Positions 12,904 through 24,862 of a DNA stretch of 64,000 nt are shown here, piece after piece. The number at the start of each line of letters is the position of its first letter. The stretch's first letter is position 1. The stretch lies in contig CM075764.1 of the NCBI GenBank assembly GCA_037974665.1, forward strand, positions 79,252,325 through 79,316,324, in the 5' to 3' direction. The notes under the pieces were generated by a model. That model made no database searches and was not told where the DNA came from. It was given only the letters and a program-made list of their open reading frames with translations. The position numbers and the translations under genes were made by a program. The stretch comes from Ehretia macrophylla. Taxonomy: Eukaryota; Streptophyta; Magnoliopsida; Boraginales; Ehretiaceae.

Positions 12904-14330
12904 CTATGCAAAGGGTAAAAACTGGGGTTTCACATTCTCCTCGCTTAAAGAAATTTCGTCCTCAAAATTCTTACTTGCTGGACGGAAAAAATCTGGATAC
13001 TGTTGCTGCATCTGATCTCTCATCTCCCAAGTAGCTTCTTTAATCCCGTGATGCTTCCACAACACTTTGACCATCATAATCTTCTTCGACCTCAATTCCC
13101 GTTCCATCTGATCTAGAATACGAATCGGTCGCTCATCATAAGTCAAATTCTCACGAAGTTGCAACGGCTCTGGCTCTAGAATATGTGAAGGATCCGGATT
13201 ATATTTCCGCAAATTAGACACGTGAAAGACATCGTGAACATTAGAGAAGTTCTCTAATAAAGCCAACCGATACGCTAACTTGCTAACTCTGTCGGTAATC
13301 ACAAACGGCCCTGCAAACCTCAGACTCAGCGTACCACCTTTACCATAGCGAGCAAACCCTTTTCGAGGAGACAATTTCAAGAAAACTCGATCCCCGACCA
13401 CAAACTCCAAATCCCAACGACGTTTATCAGCATAACTCTTGTATCTACTCTGCGTTGTCAACATCATCTGCCTGATCAACTGAACATTCTCAATTTTCTC
13501 TAGAAGCTCTGGCATGATAGTCGGATCAATAACTTTCATCTCCCATACTTTATCCCAATACAAAGGTGATCGGCACTTACGGCCGTAAAGAGCTGCAAAA
13601 GGTGTCATCCCAATAGTTGCTTGATAACTATTATTATAGGCAAATTCGGCAAGTGATAGATGTTTCTCCCAGTTCTTCCCGAAGTCCAGAACACAAGCCC
13701 TGAGCATAACCTCCAGAATCTAAATAGTTATCTCAGAGTGACCGTCGGTTTGTGGATGATATGCTGTGCTGAAGTTTAACTGAGTACCCAAAGTCTCTTG
13801 AAGTTTCTCCCACAGTCGAGAAGTAAACCGAGGATCTCGATCTGAGACAATACTAGATGGAATTCTGTGAAGTTTAACAATCTGATCCAAATAAAGATCT
13901 GTTAACTTTGCAACTTCATCTCCCGTCCTCATCGGAATAAAATGAGTTGTCTTCATCAAACGGTCCACAATTACCCAAATCGCATCATTTCCTCTCAGTG
14001 TTCTAGGCAAACTAGTGACGAAGTCCATCGTAATATGTTCCCACTTCCATTCTAGTATTGCCAACGGCTGAAGTAACCCTACGGGTCGTTGATGTTCTGC
14101 TTTTACCCGCTGACAAGTCAAACATCTGGATACAAACTGTGCAACCTCCTTCTTCAAGTTGTTCTACCAGTAATGTTTCAAATCCCAATACATCTTGTTT
14201 CCACTGGGATGAATGGTGTACTTAGAATTATGAGCCTCCTCCAGAATACCTCTCCTCAAACCCGATTTATCGGGAACACAAACCCTGTTCCGAAACAGAA
14301 GAATACCATCTTCATGTAATTTGAAGTCAG
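12904..14330 (-). pseudogene. Element C integrase and chromodomain, broken
   Basis: From upstream: a zinc-binding part ending [14 protein letters not shown], the catalytic core with MDFV (first Asp), VSDRDPRF (second Asp) and a Glu in the degraded GHSEITI, then the C-terminal domain (DRVFLKLSPRKG, FHVSNLRKY) and a chromodomain with VKVLWKHHG and EATWE. Integrase would insert element cDNA; chromodomains of this family are known to steer integration to heterochromatin. A TAG at 13720-13722 replaces Gln before the helix ILE-VML, and TGG became TAG at 14164-14166. The open end runs to 12904, across the purine tract into the LTR. Confidence 0.85.
12935..12950 (-). other. Element C polypurine tract
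   Basis: On minus CTTTAAGCGAGGAGAA directly precedes the LTR start TGTGAAACCCC. Confidence 0.8.
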
Positions 14331-14331
14331 A

Positions 14332-14931
14332 CTAATCATCCGTGATTTGATCCTTGATCTTCTGAAGTTTTGCATCAACTTGTTGCCCTTCTCTGATCTG
14401 AGACAGCAATAAAGGTTGAAAACGGAGATGTGAACACATCACCCCAACCTGAGTCAATTCCGGTCTCCAATAACTGACTTCCTCAAGAACCTCCCACTTT
14501 TGAACAGCCAAACAAGCAATACTCGCCTTACGGCTAAGAGCATCTGCTACAACATTTGTCTTCCCAGGCAAATAATTGATAGAACAATTATAATCTCTGA
14601 GAAGTTCTATCCACTTCCGTTGACGCATATTCAACTCCTTCTATGAGAACAAGTACTTCAGACTTTTATGATCGGTGAAAATCTCGAACTTACTGCCTCA
14701 CAGATAATGACGCCACTTTTTCAGTGCGAACACAATTGCTGCCAACTTAAGATCATGAGTCAGATAATTCACCTCATACGGCTTCAACTTTCTAGAAGCA
14801 TAGGCAATAACCCGGCCATTCTGCATAAGTACATAACCCAAGCCCTCCTTGGATGCATCACTATAGATAACCATATTATCGGATCCCTCTGGTAGAGCAA
14901 GCACTGGAGCGGTAGTCAATCTCTTTTTCAA
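14332..14931 (-). pseudogene. Element C RNase H, broken
   Basis: Contains [18 protein letters not shown], then [30 protein letters not shown], then a connection ending in the [16 protein letters not shown] motif typical of gypsy RNase H/tether. Stops: TGG to TGA at 14698-14700, CAG to TAG at 14641-14643 and TAG at 14332-14334. RNase H would degrade RNA in RNA/DNA hybrids during cDNA synthesis. Confidence 0.85.
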
Positions 14932-15643
14932 CTCCTGAAACCCATTCTCACATTTCTCATCCCACGTAAAGCTGGTTCCTGAGTTAACTTAGAAAGTGGT
15001 CTTGCAATCTTAGAAAAGTCCACAAACCTACGGTAATAACCCACCAAGCCAAGGAAGCTACGAATTTTCGAAACATTGTCCGGCCTTTTCCAAGACATCA
15101 CCACTTCAATCTTAGTGGGGTCTACAGAAATACCGCTTTGAGTAATCACATGACCAAGAAAAGATATTCGTTGCAGCCAGAATTCACATTTGTTGAACTT
15201 CGCAAACAACTGATGCTCCTGAAGCTTTGTAAGACAAGCCGTAGATGTTGCTCGTGCTTCGATTCAGTCTTAGAATAAACCAAGATATCATCAATAAAGA
15301 TTACCACAAACTAGTCCAAGTACGGCTGAAAGACCCGATGCATAAGATCCATGAATGTTGCCGGTGCATTAGTCAGTCCAAAGGGCATAACTACAAATTC
15401 ATAATGCCCATATTGAGTCCTGAAAGCAGACTTTGGAACATCCTCTGTACAAATCCGAAGCTGATAATACCCCTACCTCAAGTCAAATTTAGAGTAGACT
15501 TTGGCTCCATGAAGTTGATCAAACAACTCATCAATCAGTGGTAAATGATACTTGTTCTTGATGGTCACCTGATTCAAACCACGATAATCGATACATAATC
15601 TCAAGGTACTATCCTTTTTCTTCACAAATAAAACAGGTGCTCC
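14928..15643 (-). pseudogene. Element C reverse transcriptase, broken
   Basis: The catalytic FIDDILVYS motif is readable on minus near 15276-15302. Downstream, [22 protein letters not shown] and [13 protein letters not shown] give the RT thumb/connection signature of gypsy elements. CAG to TAG stops lie at 15311-15313 (before FVV) and 15473-15475 (LR-stop-GYYQL); at least one frameshift separates this block from the protease block. Confidence 0.82.
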
Positions 15644-16378
15644 CTATGGCAAAGAAATCTGCTGAATGAAACCCTTCTCCAATAACTCCTGCAGCTGAGT
15701 TTTCAGCTCCTTAAGCTCAGCTGGTGTCATCCGGCACGCTGATTTAGAAATAGGTTGAGTACTGGGAATCAGATTAATCACAAACTCACAATCTCTCTCT
15801 GGTGGCAATCTTGGCAACTCCTCGGGAAATACTTTGTGATATTCCCGAATTATAGGAACTTCTTCCAGCTTTAGTTTATTAGATGGCTTGTTGATCAAAT
15901 AAGCTAGATAATCCGAACACCCCTTACTAACCAACTTAATAGCTTTAGTTGATGAGATAATAAAACTCGTCTTAGCATCCCAGTTTCCCGCTACCTCAAC
16001 CACTAGTTGATCTGGCAACCAAAACCGTACTACATTTGTTCTACAGTTTAACTGGACATCATACTTAGAAAGCCAGTCCATACCCAAGATAACATTATGC
16101 TTCCGGATAGGAAATAAAATAAGGTCCGAAGGAAAATCCTTACCCTTAACATGTATTTTACAGTCTTTACATACTAAGTCAGTCACATATTTATCAGCCA
16201 AAGAAGTATTAATCTCAACCACATAAGGCAATCTTTCAGGTTGCATGTTAACATGTTGCACACAAGTAGGTGTAATGAAAGAATGCGTAGCACCAGAATC
16301 AATCAACACTTTAACAAGTTGATCGAGTATAAGGAAGTTACCTTCCACAACTGCCACTGCCTCAGGTGCTTCTTCCAA
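15644..16378 (-). pseudogene. Element C aspartic protease and start of reverse transcriptase
   Basis: An open block of 244 codons. The protease active site is LIDSGATHSFIT (about residues 26-37) and the partner hydrophobic motif is VILGMDWL. It runs into the RT N-terminus ([25 protein letters not shown]) and ends where TGG has become TAG at 15644-15646. The protease would cut the polyprotein. It is out of frame with both gag blocks, so frameshifts separate it from gag. Confidence 0.85.
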
Positions 16379-16379
16379 A

Positions 16380-17633
16380 TCTACTACGTAGGCCTGGGCC
16401 TGAACTCACTGCTGCTGAGGTGCACCACCGGTAGGTCAACCCTGATAACCCTGAGTCACTGACCGACCCTCAGACCTCTGAAATCTAGGATAATCTCTCA
16501 CCCTGTGTTGGTTGTTGCCGTAACCTAAACATGTTCCTGCTTTTACCCTATAGTCGACCTCCAAATAGCCCTGATGTTTACAGTATGCATACTGCAGTGA
16601 CGAAGCACTAACACTGCCCCTAGAAGACCCAAAAGCTAAAAAGTAATTGTATCAGCCTACTGCTGAGGTCTCGCAACGCTAGGCCTATATTGACCCTGAG
16701 ACTGGGCCGGCCTGTACTGTGACTGAGCCTGGTAGGTCCCCTGCTAAAACTGGGGCCTATAGAAACCCTACTGACCCTGAGGTCTAAAAGAGCTCTGCTG
16801 TACTGGTGGCCTATACACAACCTGTTGCACTGGAGGTCGATACATACCTTGCTGACCTTGCGGCTGAAATAGCCTCTTACTAGGCTGACTAGGACCAATC
16901 TGCTCCCATTTCCTCTTCTCTAACCTAGAAGCTGCATCAAAGGCCTTTGAAAACACATCATACTGAATCAGGGCCATTGCATCCTGAATCTCTGGCCTCA
17001 ATCCCAAAATAAACCTCCGAGTCTTACGCTCCTGATCTGCTACAAATTCCGGTGCATACCGGGACAGCCTGGTAAAATTGGCCTCGTAGCATCACCCTAA
17101 ACCAAAGATAGGAACTCCGCCTCTCTTCGTTCCTGCTCAATCCTCGGGACGTACTTAGCCCGTAATGCCCGAAGAAAGGTATCCCAAACATAAGGAGTAC
17201 CCTGTGCCTCCCAACCAGATTTCACTGTATGCCACCACTCTTCGGCCTCGTCATCAAACAAGTAAATCGCAAATGTAACTTTCCTTTCATCAGTATAATC
17301 CAAAGGATCAAATATCTTCTCAATTTTGTTGATCCAAGCCTCTGCTTTTCTATCATTCGGCTCGCCCTAGAATCTCAGTGGATAGTGACCCAGAAATTCC
17401 TTCAATGTACTTCGCCCGTGAAAACCACCCTGAGTGTTCAGCATCTGAGTTTGCACAGCCTGAGCCTGAGCAGCCTGCCCTGCCAATATCTGTGCATGAC
17501 CCACTATGACCTCGGTTATACGGTCCATAGCCACTGCTAAACGGTCATAACCCTGATCTCTACCTGGTGCTGCCTGACCTGGTGCCTCATCATCACCTTG
17601 GGGCCTACCCCATGTTCTCGGTCGACCCGCCAT
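16380..17633 (-). pseudogene. Element C gag, broken
   Basis: Starts MAGRPRTWGRPQ at 17633. Recognisable pieces are 17367-17633 (N-terminus to LGHYPLRF), 17097-17303 (DYTDERKVTFAIYLFDDEAEEWW, the core retrotransposon Gag motif), and 16768-17007 (AFDAASRLEKRK and a Gln/Pro-rich linker). The zinc-knuckle zone at about 16480-16620 is degraded. The first two pieces share a frame interrupted by CAG to TAG at 17367-17369; the third is in another frame. Gag would form the particle. Confidence 0.82.
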
Positions 17634-17907
17634 TCTACTATCAAAGAGTTAGCATAGGTTATAACACATAGACAGTTTATAGCACATAGGCAACAAAACT
17701 CACGTAAAGCACATAAATCACGTAAGTATTAATCACATAAACAAATTCATCACATATTCACATAGTCACTTAATCACATAATCACTTAATCATTTTAACA
17801 CATATTTCATTTTCTTTCACTTCATACATACTTTCATAATGAGACCACTACCCATATTCCGAGAATACCCCGGTTGACAACTAAACATGCACTCTGATAC
17901 CACTTAA
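17634..17907 (-). other. Element C leader with primer site
   Basis: The minus-strand primer site GTGGTATCAGAGT is at 17891-17903, adjoining the 5' LTR. Between it and gag are loose CACATAA/TTAATCAC repeats. No coding sequence. Confidence 0.8.
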
Positions 17908-20290
17908 TGTAATGCCCCAACTCGACCCCACCTACGATCAGTCAGGACGTAACAGAATTTCGGCAGTATAACAACAGTAACACGGACATCAGGGCTCTAA
18001 ACCAACCCTTTAGAACTTCACACAACCGACTCCAAAGATCAACAACAACTCCACAACCATGTTAACAACATTCAACGCAACCATATCCATATATTAACAT
18101 TCTTTCATTAATTCATTCATAAGTTATATGCCTCCGTTCCAACATCATACATAGGCTATGTCATACATTTGCAAAATAAATTATAACCAGTCTAGTAACC
18201 TATTCATGTTCCAAAAAAAAGACTACTAAACTAGCATTACATAAGTCATTATCTTTAGGTAAGTTAAACAATATAATATATTACAAAAACTAAAACAAAC
18301 TCATGGAAACGACTCTGGCACATAAGACTCGTCCACGATTGGCACATTCTCAGCTTCCTGAGGCAGGTACTCGTAATCCGGTTCAACAACACGTGCTTGC
18401 AGATAACGAATGAGAGTGAGTTTATATAAAACAAGCCCAGTGAAGATTCGATAAATCTTTTAAAAGTATTTTACTATACCCCTTGGAAATTATCCCTTGA
18501 GCAGTAAACACACAATGAACATCAATAACACTACACGTACAACAATAGCAATAACTAATCAATAAGGATACTCTAGTTGGTGTTGCTCCAAATGCCATCA
18601 CGATCTCAACCATCTTCTTATAACTCCCATAACACACACCCGAGGTACCTCATCTAGCCTTTCCCTCCATGGAATCTCTGCCCATGCGAGCTGGGGGCAG
18701 TCTATAATAGTCATGTCGTTATCAACCCGACATCCCAATGCAGCCCGAGAGGTGGCACATACTATCAAGACTCATGACAATAATAATAAACATTCATATC
18801 ACATGAGGATAACAAAAGTAGGTTGCCTAACTCCCGGCATCATCAATAATCAATCAGTTAACATCATTTCAATAATATAACATCAACTAATAAAATAAAC
18901 AACTAACAACTAAGTTAGATGACAAAGTCGACCACCTAACTTAACATGCATTAAACCACACAACCAATCCCAAATCTAACCATCAACAACCCAAGATTCA
19001 ACCACCCAAACAACCAAAGACAATATTTCAACATTTAAAGAAAGACTACACAATCTTCCAACAATCATAACTTACAATCTACTAGTCTAATAACCTCCAA
19101 ACCAATTCCTATCACTCACCCACTCATGCATCTACATTAGCCCCCTCGGAAATCAACCATAACCCATCTAAAACAAGCCCGACAACCCTAATTCCACAAT
19201 GCACTAAGGCTGAATTTTCCGGACTTTCGCCACGACATCACAATCAAAATTTTGGCATTAAATCATTACTACCCCGCAATTAACAAACTTTTAGAAGTTA
19301 TAACCAACCAATTCCAACCACTACAACAACAATTATTCAACAACAAGCCAAAAACTCAACTTTAATACTCGAAAAATAGAAATACATGCTACTACCATTC
19401 AAAACAGCTATAAACTCATATAAACAATCATTGGCATCTACTGAGCAATAATCTAACAACAATTTAGCATTTCATCGGATAAAAATTCAATTATATGAAT
19501 TGACATAAAGATAGCATTTTAAAATCTAGAATTTTTCTCTCACCTTTAATCCGAAACAAGGTTAGAAATGCATGTAATAGGTACCCAACAAGCGGAATCT
19601 AACTCGGTTTGCAAAACTTTGGACAAAAACTAGGTTTTCTAATGAAAAATTACTTTGAAAAACTTGAAGAAAACTCTCTTTTTCTCTCCTATGGCTCACG
19701 GCTATGTGTGTGCAATTGTGTGGTGTTTTTGTGCTATTTTAGTATGTGTTGATGCATATAAAGCAAAGGTCAACAAAATTAAAATGGTCAAAGTTGATTT
19801 CTAGTCTTTTAATTAGTATTTTTAGTCTTTTAATTTGTCTTTTAGACTATTTTTGCTCACCTACATGCATTTAACACTCAGACTATTTTTAGGTAGTATA
19901 TTTTTAGTTGACAAGGAGTTTCACATGCAAACATTTACACCCGACTCAGTTAAAAACTCGATTTTCGCAAAAGAAAATGTAAAACCTTTAAAATTCCTAA
20001 CCCGATTTGAAATCCGTTTTAATCAGACACGGGTCTATTAATATCCGAGGACTAGGTTTTAAGATGTTTAAAACACTCGTGTAAAAATTTTAGCGGACGT
20101 GTGTTCAAAACATTATTCACAAAAACCGACGATAAAATTTTCAATGCTGTTTTTTATGAAAATTTCATGAATGCACACATAGCATGTAATAGGAATATAA
20201 ATCATAGAATTAGTACATTCTAACTCATATAATACATAAACAGGTCAAAACACGCAATTTTATGCAAAGGATAAAAACTGGGGTTTCACA
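17908..20290 (-). repeat. Element C 5' LTR, 2383 bp
   Basis: Matches 10541-12934 and adjoins the primer site. It has the same inner order: TATA-like box, GTGAG donor-like site, stem-loop (18810-18825, one arm mutated), and the mini-frame at 18301-18393. Confidence 0.9.
18301..18393 (-). CDS. Conserved LTR mini-frame, C 5' LTR copy
   Basis: 31 codons, no internal stop, ending PESFP and TGA. It differs from the 3' LTR copy at several codons but keeps the PDY, VPQEAEN-like and DESYVPESFP parts. The acceptor-like CAG has become CAC here. Confidence 0.35.
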   Translation of the reverse strand, partial: RVVEPDYEYLPQEAENVPIVDESYVPESFP

Positions 20291-22223
20291 TTGTCCCCGA
20301 ACATGTATATTTAACAATTAGAAATATTAATACAAGCTAACAATTAATACAAGCAGGCAAGATAATAACTTATTGTTGTCACTTAAAATATTTGCTATCT
20401 TAGTCGATAACAAGTAGATAACCAGTAATAAGAGTAGATAATTATACTTAGGCGCCATAAGCTCGATAGATTCTAGCTTTAGAAATAAAGGGTAATTTCC
20501 TGCAGTAACATATCGGTTTAACAATAACTTATATAATTAATAATATGTATAGACAAGCTAATCTCCCTTCAATTAATAGTTTCTAGTTAAGCTAATAACT
20601 TTCCATTAAGTTCAGGTGTAAATACAAAGTTATATTTTTGGTATCTTATCAATCCTAGATATTTTCTAAGCCTATCTGGACTCACTTATTTAAGACTGGT
20701 TCCTAAGTTATTCTAAATTAATTCAACTCTAGTATCATTCACTAATTATATTACCCGGTTAAACTAATATCTGATGCATTCTTTAAAAGCTTCATAGTTT
20801 CATAATTATTATCTCGCAGCCTAACGACAATCTCTTTTCTTAAACCTGTTTGAATAATACTGATATATCTCTTTTCCAAAAAGATTATATATATGAAACA
20901 AAACACTGCAGCTTTATTAATAATCAAACTATTCCTACAAGTCATGCTTAAATTCTTCTTTATGTAAACTTATTACTTGGAATACCTATAAACTAAACTT
21001 ATATACAGTAAAATGTAAGGATGCCAGTTGTAAAACCTCCTCACATCAAAATCGTAGAACCTGCGGAGTTACTGCTTTCAGCAGTTTTGGTTTTGTTTCT
21101 TCTTGTTGCTGCTCCCAGGTCATCGAACTTATAAATATATGAGAACCTTTTCGTTACTTAATGAATCGATTACATGGTCATCTTCTTTTGCCCTAATTGA
21201 CGGTAAGGTACCTTGAGTTATCGGCGGTGGTCAGTGGAATGAGTGATATAGGTTCTTAATAATTAAAAATATTAGACAGCTTTTGTACTAGGAATTTATA
21301 GCAGCAAGTTTAAGCATACTAGTAGATCTTTAAAAGCTAAGGAATTTATATTTTACATGATTCTAATTATGATGTCTAGTATTGACCTATTATTACTATG
21401 AGTTTACATTTTCAATTAATTTTATTTGTAACTACCTAATATTACACATGTGTACTTTCAATTTGTTTACTAGATTAACTTCTTGGCTAACATACTGATT
21501 CTCTTTTCTTCCTTCTCATCTAAAATTGTGTGTTTTCTTCAAGATTACTACATGTTAGATAATTCCTAATAAACTTTGTATTTTAGTAACCATATTCTAA
21601 GATAGCTATAAATTATCTTTCACAATTCCTTATTTTTCTTCAAATACTTAACTCCTCTCCTAATTTCTTTAAAAACTTTCAGTAATAACCCTAAGTACCT
21701 ATCAGATTAAATTACTACCTCTTTAGTTTTATAAGTTATGGTTATTATATTTATTATTTAATATTGGTTGACCTGATTTTTTCATTTTCATCTTCAAATG
21801 TATTTCATAGGCTATATAGTTCCTAATAATTACATTGTTCTCCTAGTAATTCTGACTAAGTTTTTTAGAACAATCCTAGCTAAACCATAAATTCAAAGGA
21901 AATTATATACTAAATTTAACTACTATGTTCAATTACTTTCAAACAAATTGGGGTACACACAACCTTTTCTATTTGCTAGGTTAATCTTTTCCTTTTAATT
22001 GAAACGAATGCTTAGTTTGAACAACTAGGGTTTTATATTTCCTAAGCTTAATTCTATAAATTCATGTTATAAGAACACCTAATAATAGTAATCTTCAATA
22101 ATGAGACAATTAACTATAAACCAAATGCAAACAGATAGTCACAAAGACATGTTTTCCAAGAATAGTGAAAGAATTAAATATAAATAAATATTTGTAAATG
22201 CATGGTCGGGTCCGGGTATTACA
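20291..22223 (-). repeat. Element B 3' LTR, second segment
   Basis: Continues the B LTR after C and is collinear with 23848-24862 and 27128-28033. It ends GTATTACA at 22223, directly before the purine tract. Compared with the right LTR it lacks the segment 24863-27127. Confidence 0.88.
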
Positions 22224-22914
22224 TCCTCATCCCCTTATAAAAATTGCGTCCTCACAATTTAGTAGATAACTCCCCCTGAGCTACATTACCTCTGGCCCAA
22301 TGCACGAGATTGAATACCGGGGGTCGAGTAAGAATTTCAAACATGAGCCCGGATGAAAATACCAAATGACACCGTACAAGAACTCTATGCAAGAACACAA
22401 ATAAGAAATCCCGACAAGAATACCGAAGTATGAAATGAGAATTCCTGAGTAAGAATGCCAAATAAAGTCAATATATAGGCCAAATAAAGGCTTAACTTTG
22501 GAAATCTGATTCAGAATGCCAAATAAGATTAGAAGTCCAAAGAAAATACCAGTTAAGAATTTCAAGAATTCTGAGTGAAGGTATCGAAGAGAATACCAAC
22601 AGTCAATGATTGAATATCGAGTATTGAATATCGTCTACTGGTCAACTGTTCACTATTTTGTTGACCCACATTCAAGGAGATCCGCTACTGGCCGACTTTT
22701 TCAGGGGAGGGGACTACTTACCATTTTACGGGTAATGCATGTACACAGTTAATAGTATATTCAATTAATTTTAGCACAATTTAGCAGAGAAACACATAAC
22801 AGATAAGCACATCAAGTACATATGATTATGATAAACATATATCCCTGAAAACAAACTACCTACTGATCGAAGATCCTATTCCGGCTTATAAGCTATCTAA
22901 GCTCTGATACCAAC
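22224..22914 (-). other. Element B interior: purine tract, short degenerate repeats, primer site; no gene
   Basis: The purine tract on minus is AAGGGGATGAGGA (22224-22236); the primer site TGGTATCAGAGC is 22901-22912. Between them, about 22270-22610 consists of loose repeats whose sense strand reads GGTATTCTT or GGAATTCTTA every 20-30 bp. The same type of repeats fills element E's interior (45880-46300). The sense frame is hydrophobic only because of the T-rich repeats. Confidence 0.8.
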
Positions 22915-23836
22915 TGTAACGACCCCAACCCGACCCTTCTCAAGACTGGGTCAAAGTCTACATTTACTGTCATTGCAGTCTCATGTATAAACATTTCATA
23001 ACATTAAGAGAAGTAAAGTATAAAGATCTTAAATAACAACTAGCTGTTAAACAATAATCTTGGTACATAGGATGTTACATCATCTGAGACCTGAGAACTA
23101 CCCGGTTATCATACAAACTAGGGTTTCAGCACAACTACCCTTTTACCTGAGAGTAATACAAACAACTCTAACTTTTACAATTTGGATCGAAATATGACAG
23201 GCAAGGTACTTCGAGCATGTAGACATTCAGCATATAAGGTTAATTCCCACTTCAAGCTAAGTTGCAATTGCAATGGGAGGGGAGAAAAGAGGGTGAGCTC
23301 TTGGGAAAGCCCAGTAAGGATGGAATAGAAGAGTTTTAAAAATATTTTTGGTCAGGTCCCTTTTGATCATATGATAACTAGTATTAATAATAGTAATTTT
23401 TAGTGGCATATATCCACATCAGATATCAGCCTACTCTCCGAGGGTAGAAATGCCAAGCGAGAGTAGGACACTACTCTCCGAGAATGGTACCAAGTGAGAG
23501 TAAGAACAATTGTTAGATCGATCATTTTCACATTGTGGCTGGCCGGATCAAGATCACAACTTATTATCTCTCCCAAGAGGGTACTCCAGATTGTACCCGA
23601 AATCTACGACCCAGCTCCCCGAGGGTGGAGATCGCCAAGCGGGAAAGAGAATAGGTCCACGATAGACATGGGAACACCGGCAAGCCCTATGTCGCCCGAC
23701 GTTCGCGCAAGCTATCGGGCCTGAGGTTGCAACCCCCAAGTACACACAAGCATGCACAAGTTTTCACGTAACACATAATCAACAATTATTTGTACAATTT
23801 ATGATCACGCACTTTGATAAACACGTAAGTGAAGAA

Positions 23837-23851
23837 CAACAAAAGAGATTG
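23837..23851 (-). other. LTR stem-loop of element B, intact LTR
   Basis: On minus CAAT-CTCTTTT-GTTG; one arm base differs from the left LTR copy. Confidence 0.55.
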
Positions 23852-24862
23852 TCCCCGGACATGTATATTTAACAATTAGAAATATTAATACAAGCAGGCA
23901 AGATAATAACTTATTGTTGTCACTTAAAATATTTGTTATCTTAGTCGATAACAAGTAGATAACCAGTAATAAGAGTAGATAATTATATTTAGGTGCCATA
24001 ATCTAGATAAATTCTAGCTTTAGAAATAAAGGGTCATTCTGCAGTAACATATCGGTTTAACAGTAACTTATATAATTAAGAATATGTATAGACAAGCTAA
24101 TCTCCCTTCAATTAATAGTTTCTAGTTAAGCTAATAACTTTCCATTTACAATTCTGATAAGTTCAAGTGTAAATACAAAGTTATATTTTTTGTATCTCAT
24201 CAATCCTAGATATTTTCTAAGGCTATCTGGACTCACTTATTTAAGACTGGTTTTTGAGTTATTCTAAATTAATTCAACTCTAGTATCCTACCCGGTTAAC
24301 CTAATATCTGATGCATTCTTTAAAAACTTCATAGTTTTATAATTATTACCTCGCAGCCTAACGACAATCTCCTTTCTTAAACCTGTTTGAATAATACCGA
24401 TATATCTCTTTTCCAAAAAGATTATATCTATGAAACAAAACACTACAGCTTTATTAATAATCAAACTATTCCTTTAAGTCATGCTTAAATTCTTCTTTAT
24501 GTAAACTTATTACTTGGAATACCTATAAACTAAACATATAAACTAAACGTATATATAGTAAAATATAAGGATGCCAGTTGTAAAACCTCCTCACCTCAAA
24601 ATCGTAGAACCCGCGGAGTTACTGCTTTCGGTAGTTTTGGTTTTGTTTCTTCTTGTTGCTGCTCCCAGGTCATCGAACTTATAAATATATGAGAACCTTT
24701 TGGTTACTTAATGAAGCGATTACATGGTCATATTCTTTTGCCCTAATTGATGGTAAGGTACCTTGAGTTATAGGCTGTGGTCAGTGGAATGGGTGATATA
24801 GGTTCTTGATAATTAAAAATATTAGACAGCTTTTGTACTAGGAATTTATAGCAACAAGTTTA

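Larger units (their letters stand above)
10541..12934 (-). repeat. Element C 3' LTR, 2394 bp
   Basis: Matches 17908-20290. On minus it holds a TATA-like TTTATAT (12399-12405), a G|GTGAGAG donor-like site (12181-12186), the LTR stem-loop (11442-11457), TCCTCACTTGG (about 11069-11079) and an acceptor-like CAG|G at 11026 followed by a 31-codon frame (10934-11026). Confidence 0.9.
10541..20290 (-). mobile_element. Element C: degenerate full-structure Tekay-type chromovirus
   Basis: LTRs (10541-12934, 17908-20290) start TGTGAAACCCC and end GCGTTACA or similar on minus. In order on minus: 5' LTR, primer site (17891-17903), gag, protease, reverse transcriptase, RNase H, integrase, chromodomain, purine tract, 3' LTR. 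The target duplication is TTGTT (10536-10540) against TTGTC (20291-20295); the unbroken B copy shows TTGTC is original. Coding regions carry many stops and several frameshifts, so it is dead. The chromodomain after integrase and the Met-tRNA primer place it in the chromoviruses; Tekay/Del is the best lineage match from the chromodomain wording. Confidence 0.92.
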
